Source of the DNA: an uncultured Saprospiraceae bacterium
Lineage (GTDB): Bacteria > Bacteroidota > Bacteroidia > Chitinophagales > Saprospiraceae
Length of the DNA: 64,000 nucleotides
NCBI GenBank assembly: GCA_937928405.1
Contig: CALFWZ010000036.1
Span: 1-64,000, forward strand
Reading direction: 5' to 3'
Made by a program: the position numbers and the translations under genes. Each line of letters begins with the position of its first letter. The first letter of the stretch is position 1. The notes below the pieces were generated by a model. The model did not search any database. It saw only the letters and a list, made by a program, of their open reading frames with translations, and had not been told where the DNA came from. This document shows positions 9,872 through 19,022 of this stretch, one piece after another.

Positions 9872-9963
9872 CGAGAAAAGTACTGATAATTAAGCGTTAT
9901 TTTGCTAAAATTCAGTGGTTTTCAAGGCCTTATCCGGCTATTTTGTACTATATTTTAGAGATT

Positions 9964-11226
9964 TTACTCTTCTTCTTCTTTTTTTGTGTCGTCTTCTTCA
10001 AATTCTGCGGCTAGTACTTTTAGTACTTCATCCACCGTTTCTTCCTCTAAATCAGACCGACGAATCAATTCTTGTCGACTTAATGCCAAGACACTTTTCG
10101 CAGAATCACATCCGATGTTTTTCAATTCTTCGATGATCCAGCCTTCGATTTCATCGCTAAATTCTTCCAAATCAACATCGTCGATTTCAATTTCTACCGT
10201 ATTTCTGAATACATCAATTTCGAATTCTGTCAAACGACTGGCCAACTTGATATTGGTACCACCTTTACCGATCGCCAAAGAAACTTGTTCTGGTTCAAGA
10301 TAAACCGACGCTCTTTTCGTTTCAAGATCCAAGTCAATTTTTGTCACCTTAGCGGGTGTCAATGCTCGTTGAATAAAAAGGTTGTCATTGCTCGTGAAAT
10401 TTACAATATCAATGTTTTCATTTTTCAATTCTCTAACAATTCCATGAATTCTTGATCCTTTCATACCTACACATGCACCTACTGGATCGATTCGATCATC
10501 GTAAGATTCTACGGCTACTTTGGCACGTTCGCCAGGCATTCGAACAATCCGTTTGATCGTAATTAATCCATCTTCTATTTCTGGCACTTCTTGTTCCATT
10601 AGTTTTTCTAAGAACGTACTATCGGTCCGAGATACGATGACCACTGGATTGTTATTTTTCATTTCTACTTTACGAATCACTCCTTTTACCATATCACCTT
10701 TACGATAAAAATCTCCGCGAATCATTTCGTTACGTGGCATGATCAATTCTGTACCCGTAGCATCATCCAAAATCAGAATTTCTCTTTTCAAAATCTGGTG
10801 GACTTCACCAAGTACGATCTCTCCGACTCGTTCATTGTATTTTTTAAATACCTCATCTTTCTCCAATTCCATGATTCTGGAAATCAGGGTTTGACGAGCA
10901 GCCATAATGGCTCGACGTCCAAAATGTTCTAAGAATAATTGTTCATAACATTCCTCTCCTACTTCATAATCTTCGTCGATGGCCAACGCCTCAGAGATAG
11001 ATATCTGACTACGTTCGTCCAAAACCTCACCATCTGGCACAATCTCTCGTACTCGCCAAAGTTCAAGGTCCCCCTTCTGAGTGTTTACAATTACGTCGAA
11101 ATTATCGTCCGATCCGTATTTTTTTCTAATTAATGTCCGGAATACATCTTCCAGTACGCGCACCATCGTGGGGCGATCAATATTTTTTCCAGTTTTAAAT
11201 TCCGAAAAAGTATCTACCAGATTCAT
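9964..11226 (-). CDS. nusA: Transcription termination/antitermination factor NusA
   Basis: A 420-residue protein that binds RNA polymerase and nascent RNA and modulates pausing, termination and antitermination. Order of domains: N-terminal polymerase-binding domain, S1 domain (about 135-200), KH1/KH2 (about 230-345; the GxxG-like motifs GMKGSRIHG and GKGGTNIKLA are visible), then an acidic tail ending in glutamates. It follows rimP by 10 bp on the same strand. See the leader element at 11732-11761, which could put nusA under transcription attenuation. Confidence 0.97.
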   Translation of the reverse strand: MNLVDTFSEFKTGKNIDRPTMVRVLEDVFRTLIRKKYGSDDNFDVIVNTQKGDLELWRVREIVPDGEVLDERSQISISEALAIDEDYEVGEECYEQLFLEHFGRRAIMAARQTLISRIMELEKDEVFKKYNERVGEIVLGEVHQILKREILILDDATGTELIMPRNEMIRGDFYRKGDMVKGVIRKVEMKNNNPVVIVSRTDSTFLEKLMEQEVPEIEDGLITIKRIVRMPGERAKVAVESYDDRIDPVGACVGMKGSRIHGIVRELKNENIDIVNFTSNDNLFIQRALTPAKVTKIDLDLETKRASVYLEPEQVSLAIGKGGTNIKLASRLTEFEIDVFRNTVEIEIDDVDLEEFSDEIEGWIIEELKNIGCDSAKSVLALSRQELIRRSDLEEETVDEVLKVLAAEFEEDDTKKEEEE

Positions 11227-11236
11227 ACTTTAGTTT

Positions 11237-11710
11237 TTAAAATGTGATTTTTACTTTAGTTTCTTTTATGTTATCGAAAGGAATAATATCCTGTACTACA
11301 ACGGTCTTTTTCTTTTTACCTTCCTTGATTCTTTGTTTGGATTCCAAGGTGATCTCTGTTTCATTGACTGCTATCAAGGTACCGACTTTAGTTGTTCCTT
11401 CCATCTGCTTCACCTCCAGTTTACGGCCAATATTCCGAGGATACTGACGGAAAAAAAGCAGCGGTCGCGTGATTCCAGGAGAAGATACCTCCAGGGTATA
11501 TTTTTCACCTAACCATCCTTTTTCGTCTATTTCCGCTTCTAGATAGCGACTCAATTGCTGGCATTTTTTAAAAGTAATTCCAGAATCACTGTCTACGTAA
11601 ATCTCTACCCGCTTGTTTGGTAAACTCTTTATTTCAATAATAAAACAGTCCGCAAATTCCTCTTCTTGAAATTTTGTTTCTAATAATTGAGTCAATTGAG
11701 CTGAAATCAC
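11237..11710 (-). CDS. rimP: Ribosome maturation factor RimP
   Basis: A 157-residue protein required for 30S subunit maturation. The RimP signature YTLEVSSPGITRPL is present at about 83-97, with IYVDSDSGITFKKCQQLSR before it. The chosen start is a GTG (11710), because no in-frame ATG lies close upstream. First gene of the rimP-nusA-infB operon, a conserved arrangement. Confidence 0.95.
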   Translation of the reverse strand: MISAQLTQLLETKFQEEEFADCFIIEIKSLPNKRVEIYVDSDSGITFKKCQQLSRYLEAEIDEKGWLGEKYTLEVSSPGITRPLLFFRQYPRNIGRKLEVKQMEGTTKVGTLIAVNETEITLESKQRIKEGKKKKTVVVQDIIPFDNIKETKVKITF

Positions 11711-11731
11711 GATACTATTTTAATAAGAAGT

Positions 11732-11761
11732 AAAAAAAAGAGGGAACCGATTGGCTCCCTC
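11732..11761 (-). terminator. Leader terminator/attenuator upstream of rimP-nusA-infB
   Basis: Read on the minus strand, GAGGGAGCC and GGTTCCCTC pair over 9 bp (one G-U) around loop AATC and are followed directly by eight T residues. This is a textbook intrinsic terminator about 20 bp upstream of the rimP start. It sits within about 45 nt of the expected transcription start, so it should cut short the operon's own mRNA. A competing small hairpin, CCTC-GGG-GAGG, uses the same GAGG as the terminator's 5' arm and could act as antiterminator. Confidence 0.7.
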
Positions 11762-11778
11762 CCCGAGGTTTCTTTCCA

Positions 11779-11810
11779 CAAATATAGTTTATTTTCGTAT
11801 AAATTCAAAA
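11779..11810 (-). promoter_or_regulatory. Promoter of the rimP-nusA-infB operon
   Basis: On the minus strand TTTTG is followed after exactly 19 bp by TATATTTG, an excellent match to the Bacteroidota sigma-A promoter (TTTG, 19-21 bp, TAnnTTTG). Transcription should begin near 11773, about 60 bp upstream of rimP and just before the leader terminator. Confidence 0.75.
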
Positions 11811-11818
11811 CGATTTAT

Positions 11819-11831
11819 CTGGATTATCCAG
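11819..11831. promoter_or_regulatory. Palindrome between divergent rimP and mqnC
   Basis: CTGGAT-T-ATCCAG, a perfect 6+6 inverted repeat, lies just upstream of the -33 element of the rimP promoter and about 57 bp before mqnC. Position and symmetry fit an operator, but no regulator can be named. Confidence 0.3.
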
Positions 11832-11887
11832 TAAACTCTATCCCTTGTTTTTGTGTTTTAAATAAGAATTAATCCATCGTCGCTATT

Positions 11888-13030
11888 ATGAATATCTCTG
11901 ATCTTTTGCACCGTGCCCTTCAATTAGAATTTCTGACTGCCGAAGAAGGCGTGTTTTTATTTGAAAATGCTACTACCACTGAGCTTATGTATGTTGGTGA
12001 TAAACTCCGACAGCACCATGTCCCTGGTAACGTAGCCACCTGGATCATTGATCGTAATTCTAATACAACCAATGTTTGTATTGCCAATTGTAAGTTCTGT
12101 AATTTCTACCGACGTCCCGGTCATGAAGAGGTGTATATCACTTCTATTGAGGAATATAAAAAGAAGATTGAAGAGACTTTTGCTTTTGGTGGCGAGCAAC
12201 TCTTATTACAAGGTGGACATCATCCTGATCTTGGACTAAAATATTACTGCGATTTATTTAGTGAACTGAAATCGCTTTATCCTAACTTAAAATTACACGC
12301 ACTCGGTCCACCAGAAATTGCCCATATCACTAAGCTAGAAAAATCTACGCATCTCGAGGTGTTAAAAGCGCTAAAAGAAGCAGGACTGGATTCATTGCCT
12401 GGAGCAGGTGCTGAAATTTTGGATGACCGGGTAAGGCGATTAATTTCTAAAGGAAAATGTGGTGGACAAGAATGGCTCGATGTAATGCGTGCCGCCCATC
12501 AACTACATCTTACAACTTCTGCAACCATGATGTTCGGACATATCGAAACCAATCTAGAACGCATGGAGCATTTCGTCGATTTACGACAAGTACAATCCGA
12601 AAAGCCAACTGACGCAAAAGGATTTTTAGCTTTTATCCCTTGGCCATTTATGGACGAAGGAACCTTATTAAAAAAGATCAAAAGAGCCAGAAACACCTGT
12701 ACGGGGGACGAGTATATTCGGATGATCGCTATGAGTAGAATCATGTTGCCCAACGTGGTTAATATTCAAGCTTCGTGGCTGACGGTGGGGAAGCAAGTGG
12801 CTCAAGTTTGTTTACATGCGGGCGCCAATGATTTTGGTAGTATCATGATTGAAGAGAACGTCGTTTCAGCCGCAGGAGCAGCTTTTAGATTTACGGCTTC
12901 GGGCATCCAACAGGCTATTCGAGACGCAGGTTTTGTTCCGCAATTGAGAGATCAACAATATAGTTTCCGTGAACTACCAGCGAATATCAAAGAGCAAGAT
13001 TTGCAAGAGCAGGGGATGATCGTCGATTAA
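11888..13030 (+). CDS. mqnC: Cyclic dehypoxanthinyl futalosine synthase (radical SAM)
   Basis: A 380-residue radical SAM enzyme of the futalosine menaquinone pathway, which cyclises dehypoxanthine futalosine. The iron-sulfur cysteines are Cys64, Cys68 and Cys71 (CIANCKFC). LLQGGHHPDL and PGAGAEIL are seen, and the C-terminal GANDFGS.M.EENVVSAAG signature separates MqnC from the sister enzyme MqnE. The next gene, 21 bp downstream, is a purine nucleoside phosphorylase. Other mqn genes are not in the window. Confidence 0.93.
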   Translation: MNISDLLHRALQLEFLTAEEGVFLFENATTTELMYVGDKLRQHHVPGNVATWIIDRNSNTTNVCIANCKFCNFYRRPGHEEVYITSIEEYKKKIEETFAFGGEQLLLQGGHHPDLGLKYYCDLFSELKSLYPNLKLHALGPPEIAHITKLEKSTHLEVLKALKEAGLDSLPGAGAEILDDRVRRLISKGKCGGQEWLDVMRAAHQLHLTTSATMMFGHIETNLERMEHFVDLRQVQSEKPTDAKGFLAFIPWPFMDEGTLLKKIKRARNTCTGDEYIRMIAMSRIMLPNVVNIQASWLTVGKQVAQVCLHAGANDFGSIMIEENVVSAAGAAFRFTASGIQQAIRDAGFVPQLRDQQYSFRELPANIKEQDLQEQGMIVD

Positions 13031-13050
13031 TTTCAATTTAAATACTTTCA

Positions 13051-13875
13051 ATGCTATACGATAAAATTCAGGCAGCCGTTGACTTTATCAACCATAAAAT
13101 TTCCTTTAAACCAACGACAGGCATCATCCTCGGCACCGGCCTAGGAGGATTGGTTGAGGACATAGATATCGTAGGCGAAATTTCCTACACGGATATTCCT
13201 CACTTCCCAAAAAGCACGGTTGCTAGTCATCAGAATAGACTCGTTTTTGGCACGCTTGCGGGAGCGCCCGTGGTAGCGATGGCAGGACGCTTTCACTATT
13301 ATGAAGGGTATTCGATGCAGGAAGTTACCTTTGGTGTTAGGGTATTAAAATTTTTGGGTATTAAAGAATTAATCGTTAGCAACGTTGCGGGTAGTACCAG
13401 TCAACATATTTTTCCTGGCGATATTGTTTTTATCAAAGATCATGTCAACCTGCAACCAGAAAATCCACTACGAGGTGCCAACGACGAACGATTAGGGGTC
13501 CGTTTTCCTGATATGATGAAGGTCTATGATCTAGAAAAAAATCAACGAGCCTTAGCCATTGCTAAACAAAAAGGTATTCGCGCTCACGAGGGAGTATATG
13601 TTTGTCTGCAAGGACCCAATTTGGAGACCCCTTCAGAATACGAATTTTTACATCGAATTGGAGGTGATCTAGTTGGTATGTCTACCGTACCGGAAGTCAT
13701 TGTGGCCCGACATTCAGGACTATCCGTTTTTGCATTATCCGTTGTTTCTAATCAATGTTATCCCAAAGAAATCATTAAAGAAACTACTTTGGAATCTGTC
13801 ATCGCACTTGCTCAAGAAACGGCTCCAAAAATGTGTCAGATCGTTAAATCTCTTCTTAAAAAGGAAGACTTGTAA
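13051..13875 (+). CDS. Purine nucleoside phosphorylase (PNP-I, hexosyl-guanine/hypoxanthine type)
   Basis: A 274-residue enzyme that splits inosine or guanosine with phosphate to base and ribose-1-phosphate. Motifs: GIILGTGLGGL near the start, AGRFHYYEGY, VSNVAGS, HVNLQPENPLRGAN, GPNLETPSEYEF and GMSTVPEVIVARH. It follows mqnC by 21 bp on the same strand and is probably co-transcribed. The futalosine pathway releases a purine base, which gives a possible but unproven link through salvage. Confidence 0.95.
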   Translation: MLYDKIQAAVDFINHKISFKPTTGIILGTGLGGLVEDIDIVGEISYTDIPHFPKSTVASHQNRLVFGTLAGAPVVAMAGRFHYYEGYSMQEVTFGVRVLKFLGIKELIVSNVAGSTSQHIFPGDIVFIKDHVNLQPENPLRGANDERLGVRFPDMMKVYDLEKNQRALAIAKQKGIRAHEGVYVCLQGPNLETPSEYEFLHRIGGDLVGMSTVPEVIVARHSGLSVFALSVVSNQCYPKEIIKETTLESVIALAQETAPKMCQIVKSLLKKEDL

Positions 13876-13976
13876 TCAACAGATTACGAGTCTTTCTATA
13901 AACGAAATTATATAAACTAAAAATGCTTTTTTAATTAGCGTTTCTCTCTTTAATGAGCTTTATATTCTAGGTGTTT

Positions 13977-14696
13977 TTAGTTAGAAATATCTGATGAACC
14001 GCTACTGTGCACTTTCACTTGAGAAGGATTGCCCTTGTAAGTAATATCACTGGCCCCGGAAGCACTCGCATCAATAGATTCTGTGGTATGAATTTCAACA
14101 TCTGATCCACCGCTGGCACTAACCGTACAATGCTTCACCATAAACTTTTTTGCTTCCACATCACTTCCACCACTACAACTGATATCAATTTTATCAGCAC
14201 TTCCGATTAAATCAATATCGGAGCCTCCGGAAGCATTGCATGTTAGTCTATTGGCCGTTAATTCCATTTCCAAATCAGACCCTCCACTTAAATTAATTTC
14301 CAAATTATCCATCTCCCAGTTTCCTTTTCCGTAAACATCCGAACCACCACTGGCCGAAATTTCTTTAAGATTAGGAACGTGAATCGTGACATCCATTTTT
14401 CCTTTGACCCTTTTTCTCCAATTATCTATTTTAATGACAAGTGTACCATTCTTCACTACGGTAATTATGTTTTCCATCGTTTCTTTTTTTGCCTTAACGG
14501 AAACACTCGTCTTGTTTGATTGATGCAAATGGACATCAATTCCATATCCGACACTTATTGCATCAAAACTGCCGACCTTTCGATTTTCTTCGATTCGGTC
14601 TGCATCGCTGTCTCCCCACTGAGCAGAAAGCGTTAAAGTCGATAATAAGAATAAAAAGCAAAAAACTAGTTTGTTAAAGATTGTTAGATTTTTCAT
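13977..14696 (-). CDS. Secreted head-GIN-domain (DUF2807) protein
   Basis: A 239-residue protein with an N-terminal signal peptide (about 1-25, ending TLSAQ) and a DUF2807 domain built of repeated short strands. The phrase SASGGSDV or close variants recurs about every 20 residues from about 115 to 239, as expected for a right-handed beta-helix. Such proteins are very common in Bacteroidota; their role is unknown, though an adhesin-like or cell-surface function is often suggested. Single gene, convergent with PNP. Confidence 0.85.
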   Translation of the reverse strand: MKNLTIFNKLVFCFLFLLSTLTLSAQWGDSDADRIEENRKVGSFDAISVGYGIDVHLHQSNKTSVSVKAKKETMENIITVVKNGTLVIKIDNWRKRVKGKMDVTIHVPNLKEISASGGSDVYGKGNWEMDNLEINLSGGSDLEMELTANRLTCNASGGSDIDLIGSADKIDISCSGGSDVEAKKFMVKHCTVSASGGSDVEIHTTESIDASASGASDITYKGNPSQVKVHSSGSSDISN

Positions 14697-14862
14697 ACTT
14701 GATTATTTGAATTTATTTTTGATTTTTTACAGAAAATTTAAGAAAGATTTGTATCATAGTGTCTTATAGAAGTTGTTTAAAAATATCTTCTACTTTAATG
14801 ACAAACCTTTTTTCAAAAGGTTGCGGGTCTATTATTTTTTTAGAATTTTTTTAAAACAAACT

Positions 14863-15891
14863 ATGACTAAACGTAAATCCTACGCCCTCAAAGCGGGTAA
14901 TCTCAATAATCTAAAACTGGTCGAAGAAAATTTACCAGATCCTGCGGCCGGTCAAGTAACCGTCGCAGTATCAGCCATCGGACTTAATTTTGCAGATATT
15001 TTTGCCATGCTCGGCTTATATAGTGCGACTCCAAAAGGTACGTTCATTCCTGGGTTGGAATATGCTGGTACCATTCTAAAGACTGGACCTGGCGTTACTT
15101 CTGTCCAAGTGGGCGATCGAGTAATGGGCGTAACTCGTTTCGGTGCTTACACCACTCACTTGAATATTGAAGATCCTTACGTAATTCCTATTCCCGACGG
15201 TTGGACAGACGAAGAAGCAAGTGGTTATTTAGTGCAGGTTCTAACAGCTTATTATGGTTTAACTTATCTAGGCCGTTTAGAAAAAGAAGAAACGGTCTTA
15301 ATTCATAGTGCGGCAGGTGGTGTTGGCATTCAAGCCAATCGAATCGCAAAAAAATACGGGGCGTTTACCATCGGTACGGTGGGTAGTGCTGCTAAAGTAG
15401 ATTTTTGTAAAAAAGAAGGATACGATCGCGTGATTGTCCGAAGTAATAACTTTGGCGCTGACCTAGAAAAAGCGCTTGGCGAGCGTAAGCTAAACGTCGT
15501 CATGGAGTGTATCGGGGGGAAGATATTTAGCGAAGGTTTTAAGCAAATGACAGAACAGGGACGAATGGTAATTTATGGAGCAGCTCAGTACGCTTCTCCA
15601 GGTAAACGACCTAACTATTTGAAAGCAGCTTGGATGTTTCTGAATCGACCAAAAATTGATGCACAGCAATTGGCAGAAGACAACAAAATGGTTAGCGGTT
15701 TTAATTTGATTTACTTATACGAAAAAGCAGAACTACTCCATCAATTATTGCGAGAACTCAAAACATTAAACCTGAAAAAACCCTATGTTGGTCATGTGAT
15801 TGATTTTGATAAAATGGTGGATGCCATCCAATTATTTCAGACCGGAAAAACCATAGGCAAAGTAGTCATAAAAGTAAATAAGACATTGTGA
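14863..15891 (+). CDS. Medium-chain dehydrogenase/reductase, quinone-oxidoreductase or VAT-1-like
   Basis: About 342 residues from the ATG at 14863 (MTKRKSYAL). The open frame extends 30 codons upstream but that part is low-complexity and lacks family similarity. The N-terminal GroES-like fold (GLNFADIFAMLGLY, PGLEYAG) is followed by an NAD(P)-binding Rossmann motif HSAAGGVGIQANRIAK. Zinc ligands are not apparent, which fits zeta-crystallin-like NADPH:quinone reductases. Its stop overlaps the next gene's GTG start by four bases, so the two are translationally coupled. Confidence 0.87.
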   Translation: MTKRKSYALKAGNLNNLKLVEENLPDPAAGQVTVAVSAIGLNFADIFAMLGLYSATPKGTFIPGLEYAGTILKTGPGVTSVQVGDRVMGVTRFGAYTTHLNIEDPYVIPIPDGWTDEEASGYLVQVLTAYYGLTYLGRLEKEETVLIHSAAGGVGIQANRIAKKYGAFTIGTVGSAAKVDFCKKEGYDRVIVRSNNFGADLEKALGERKLNVVMECIGGKIFSEGFKQMTEQGRMVIYGAAQYASPGKRPNYLKAAWMFLNRPKIDAQQLAEDNKMVSGFNLIYLYEKAELLHQLLRELKTLNLKKPYVGHVIDFDKMVDAIQLFQTGKTIGKVVIKVNKTL

Positions 15892-16868
15892 TTACAGCTG
15901 AACCATTAAATTCAATAAAAGACGACCACGTGCAGACGGACAGAATTATCGATAGTTACCAAGGAAAGGAGAAAGGACCTTTATTACTCGTATTGGGTAG
16001 TATCCACGGTAATGAGCCAGCAGGTACTTTGGCGCTCCAAGAACTATTTTCAATGCTCAGAGCAGAACCTCAAAAAAACCCTAATTTTATTTTTCGTGGT
16101 CGACTTGTCGGTATTCGTGGAAACCTTCGAGCCATCGAAAAAAACCAACGTTTTATCCATAAAGATTTAAACCGTCAATGGACTCCAGATAATATTAAAC
16201 GGGTTACTTCTACCTCCATTGAATCCCTTGATTCCGAAGACCGGGAATTACGAGAACTCATTCATTTGATCAAGGCAGAGATTGCCAGCTATCAGCCCAA
16301 AGAAATCATATTGCTGGACTTACATACCACGACTGCCTATGGTGGTATTTTCACCATTGTCTCTGATGATGCTAGAAGTATCTCTATTGGACTCTCGATG
16401 CACGCGCCAGTAATTAAAGGTTTATTGAAAGGAATTTCAGGAACTTCGCTGCATTATTTTAATACCAAAAATTTCGGCATTCCTACTTCCGCAATTTGTT
16501 TTGAATCTGGTCAACACCAAGAACCAATGGCCGTGACTCGCGCCGTTTCTGCACTCGTGAGTTTTTTAAGAGCCGCAGGAAGTGTTCAACCAGAAGACGT
16601 AGAACATCGACATGATTTACTACTCAAAACACACGCTGAAAGTTTACCTACCATGACAAAACTCGTCACCGTTCATTCTATAAAAAAAGGAGATAATTTT
16701 AAGATGCAGCCCGGCTATACTAATTTTCAAAAAATAAAAAAAGGAACCCTACTAGCCTCAGATAAGAACGGAAATATTCTAGCACCTTGTGATGGAATGA
16801 TTCTAATGCCGCTCTATCAACCACAAGGAGACGACGGCTTTTTTGTTGTCAAAGAAATCAATATATAG
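15888..16868 (+). CDS. Succinylglutamate desuccinylase/aspartoacylase (AstE/AspA) family zinc hydrolase
   Basis: A 326-residue M14-like amidohydrolase. Zinc ligands are seen in GSIHGNEPAG (His, Glu) and LLDLHTTTA (His); a conserved NLRA...R.IHKDLNR substrate-binding stretch lies between them. The GTG start overlaps the TGA of the preceding reductase gene. The substrate cannot be told from sequence; family members remove acyl groups from amino acids such as N-acetylaspartate or succinylglutamate. No arginine catabolism genes are nearby, so AstE itself is unlikely. Confidence 0.87.
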   Translation: MITAEPLNSIKDDHVQTDRIIDSYQGKEKGPLLLVLGSIHGNEPAGTLALQELFSMLRAEPQKNPNFIFRGRLVGIRGNLRAIEKNQRFIHKDLNRQWTPDNIKRVTSTSIESLDSEDRELRELIHLIKAEIASYQPKEIILLDLHTTTAYGGIFTIVSDDARSISIGLSMHAPVIKGLLKGISGTSLHYFNTKNFGIPTSAICFESGQHQEPMAVTRAVSALVSFLRAAGSVQPEDVEHRHDLLLKTHAESLPTMTKLVTVHSIKKGDNFKMQPGYTNFQKIKKGTLLASDKNGNILAPCDGMILMPLYQPQGDDGFFVVKEINI

Positions 16869-16884
16869 TTTTAGCGGTAAGAGA

Positions 16885-16934
16885 AGATTTACTAAACACA
16901 CTTTAATTAATTATCCAACATGCTTAGTAAATCT
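16885..16934. terminator. Inverted repeat between convergent AstE-like gene and mnmG
   Basis: AGATTTACTAA and TTAGTAAATCT are perfect 11-bp arms separated by 28 nt in the 71-bp gap between convergent genes. The loop is long and T-runs are weak, so it may act as a bidirectional terminator or simply protect 3' ends. Confidence 0.45.
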
Positions 16935-16939
16935 AAAAT

Positions 16940-18805
16940 CTAACGGCCCATATGAACCAATAGAATAGAAATATCCGCTGGAGATACACCGCTAATTCGA
17001 CTCGCCTGACCAATGGTATGCGGACGCATATTGGACAATTTTTCTCGTGCTTCTGAACTCAAAGATTGCAAATCGGCATAGTCCATATCTGGTCGTAGCT
17101 TTACAGATTCTAGGCGGTTCATCTTATTGACCATCTCCTGTTCTTTCTGAATATAACCAGCATATTTCATATTGATTTCTGCCAAATTAACAGACTCCGC
17201 ATCATACGGCGCCAACTCTCCTTTCAGATCAGGAAGATATTCACGCAACAAAGCAATATCAATATTAGGTCGAATCAATACATTATGCAGTTTTAGCTTT
17301 TGCTTTAACGGCGCAGAATTTCGCTTTTCCAGCATCGTATTCAATTCGTCCGGTCCTACACTAATCGCTCGAAATCGTTTTTCAACGGCAGCGGCGGCGG
17401 CTACTTTTTCATCCACCCGTTCCATCCGCGCTTCCATATTTATTACGCCGAGTTTTTGCGCAATCGGAGACAGGCGAATATCAGCGTTATCTTGTCTTAA
17501 TAAAATCCGGTATTCTGCCCGGGAAGTAAACATCCGATACGGTTCTTTGGTCCCTTTATTCACTAAATCATCAATTAGCACACCGATGTAGGCTTCTGAT
17601 CTTTTTAGAATTAAAGGTTCTTCCTCGTTGATCGCCAGATGTGCGTTCATCCCCGCCATCAATCCTTGACAAGCAGCTTCTTCATAACCTGTCGTCCCGT
17701 TAATTTGTCCGGCAAAAAATAAGTTTTTCACCAACCTTGTTTCTAGATTTATCTTTAGCTGAGTTGGTGGAAAATAATCGTATTCAATGGCATAACCAGG
17801 TCGAAACATTTTAGCATTTTCAAAACCTTCTATCTGGCGCATGGCTTTGTACTGAACGTCTTCCGGAAGCGAAGAAGAAAATCCATTAACATAAATTTCG
17901 ATGGTATTCCAGCCTTCTGGCTCCACAAATAACTGATGACGATCCCGATCCGCAAATCGATCAATCTTATCTTCAATTGATGGACAATATCGAGGTCCAA
18001 CCCCTTGAATCCGTCCGTTAAACATCGGCGAACGATTAAAGCCCGTCCGTAGAATATCGTGCACTTTTTTATTCGTGTAAGTCACATGACAAGGTCGCTG
18101 ATTTTCCAGCACTGGCGTGTCTGTGTATGAAAATCGTCCAGGGGTATCATCCCCAGGTTGTAATTCCATGCGATCCCAATCGAGCGAACGACCATCCACC
18201 CGAGGCGGCGTTCCTGTTTTCATTCGTCCCGATTCAAATCCGAGTTCGACCAGTTGAGCTGTAATTCCTGTGGCAGCTCTTTCACCGGCTCTTCCTCCTC
18301 CAAATTGTTTTTCACCAATATGAATTAATCCGTTAAGAAAAGTACCATTGGTTAATACGACCGACTTACTTTCTATTTCCAATCCGATGCCCGTTTTCAC
18401 CCCAACAGCAATCCCATCTTTCACCAACAAACCTGTTATCATTTCTTGCCAGAAATCAATATTTGGATGTGCTTCCAACATCAATCGCCACTTCTCCGCA
18501 AAACGCATCCGGTCACTCTGTGCTCGAGGGCTCCACATCGCAGGCCCTTTAGACTTATTGAGCATTCTAAACTGAATCATGGTATGATCCGTCACAATAC
18601 CAGAATAACCACCGAGGGCATCAATTTCTCGCACGATCTGCCCTTTGGCCACGCCTCCCATCGCTGGGTTACAGGACATCTGTGCAATAGTATTCATGTT
18701 CATCGTAGCCAAAAGGACTTTTGACCCCAGATTAGCTGCCGCTACTGCTGCTTCGCAACCCGCATGGCCTGCACCAACTACGATAACATCATATTGTGGA
18801 AACAT
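16940..18805 (-). CDS. mnmG: tRNA uridine-5-carboxymethylaminomethyl(34) synthesis enzyme MnmG (GidA)
   Basis: A 621-residue FAD protein that, with MnmE, modifies the wobble uridine of several tRNAs. The FAD-binding motif VVGAGHAGCEAAVAAANLG is at about 10-28, followed by SCNPAMGG.AKG and MLNKSKGPAMWSPRAQ. Later GTPPRVDGRSLDW, and a C-terminal helical region ending RISGVSPADISILLVHMGR. Length is typical. It is transcribed alone, divergent from apaG. Confidence 0.98.
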   Translation of the reverse strand: MFPQYDVIVVGAGHAGCEAAVAAANLGSKVLLATMNMNTIAQMSCNPAMGGVAKGQIVREIDALGGYSGIVTDHTMIQFRMLNKSKGPAMWSPRAQSDRMRFAEKWRLMLEAHPNIDFWQEMITGLLVKDGIAVGVKTGIGLEIESKSVVLTNGTFLNGLIHIGEKQFGGGRAGERAATGITAQLVELGFESGRMKTGTPPRVDGRSLDWDRMELQPGDDTPGRFSYTDTPVLENQRPCHVTYTNKKVHDILRTGFNRSPMFNGRIQGVGPRYCPSIEDKIDRFADRDRHQLFVEPEGWNTIEIYVNGFSSSLPEDVQYKAMRQIEGFENAKMFRPGYAIEYDYFPPTQLKINLETRLVKNLFFAGQINGTTGYEEAACQGLMAGMNAHLAINEEEPLILKRSEAYIGVLIDDLVNKGTKEPYRMFTSRAEYRILLRQDNADIRLSPIAQKLGVINMEARMERVDEKVAAAAAVEKRFRAISVGPDELNTMLEKRNSAPLKQKLKLHNVLIRPNIDIALLREYLPDLKGELAPYDAESVNLAEINMKYAGYIQKEQEMVNKMNRLESVKLRPDMDYADLQSLSSEAREKLSNMRPHTIGQASRISGVSPADISILLVHMGR

Positions 18806-18834
18806 TATTTTGATTTTTATTGAAAAAGCGTTTA

Positions 18835-18842
18835 CAAATTTA
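18835..18842 (-). promoter_or_regulatory. mnmG promoter -7 element
   Basis: The minus strand reads TAAATTTG, matching TAnnTTTG, 30 bp upstream of the mnmG start. No clear TTG lies at the -33 position. Confidence 0.4.
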
Positions 18843-19022
18843 CGAAATTAGAACCAGAATGTAAGAAGGTAAGTTCCCCGTAAAATTGAGGCATAAAATC
18901 CAAAAGGTTTGATTTTGGAAGAAACGATTTGCTTACTTTCAGCGTTATAATTTTAACAATCATAATTAACACGATTAAACGTAGCTGAATAGTGTGCGTC
19001 TAATTGGCAAATAGATAGGAAT

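Noticed and set aside
14773-14862. N-terminal extension of the quinone-oxidoreductase-like gene
   Set aside because: The extra 30 residues are Phe/Lys-rich low complexity, contain the recurrent upstream motif's gap, and lie before the family's normal start.
18899-18919. Inverted repeat TCCAAAA/TTTTGGA between mnmG and apaG
   Set aside because: Only 7 bp in AT-rich DNA, not aligned with either promoter; chance is likely.
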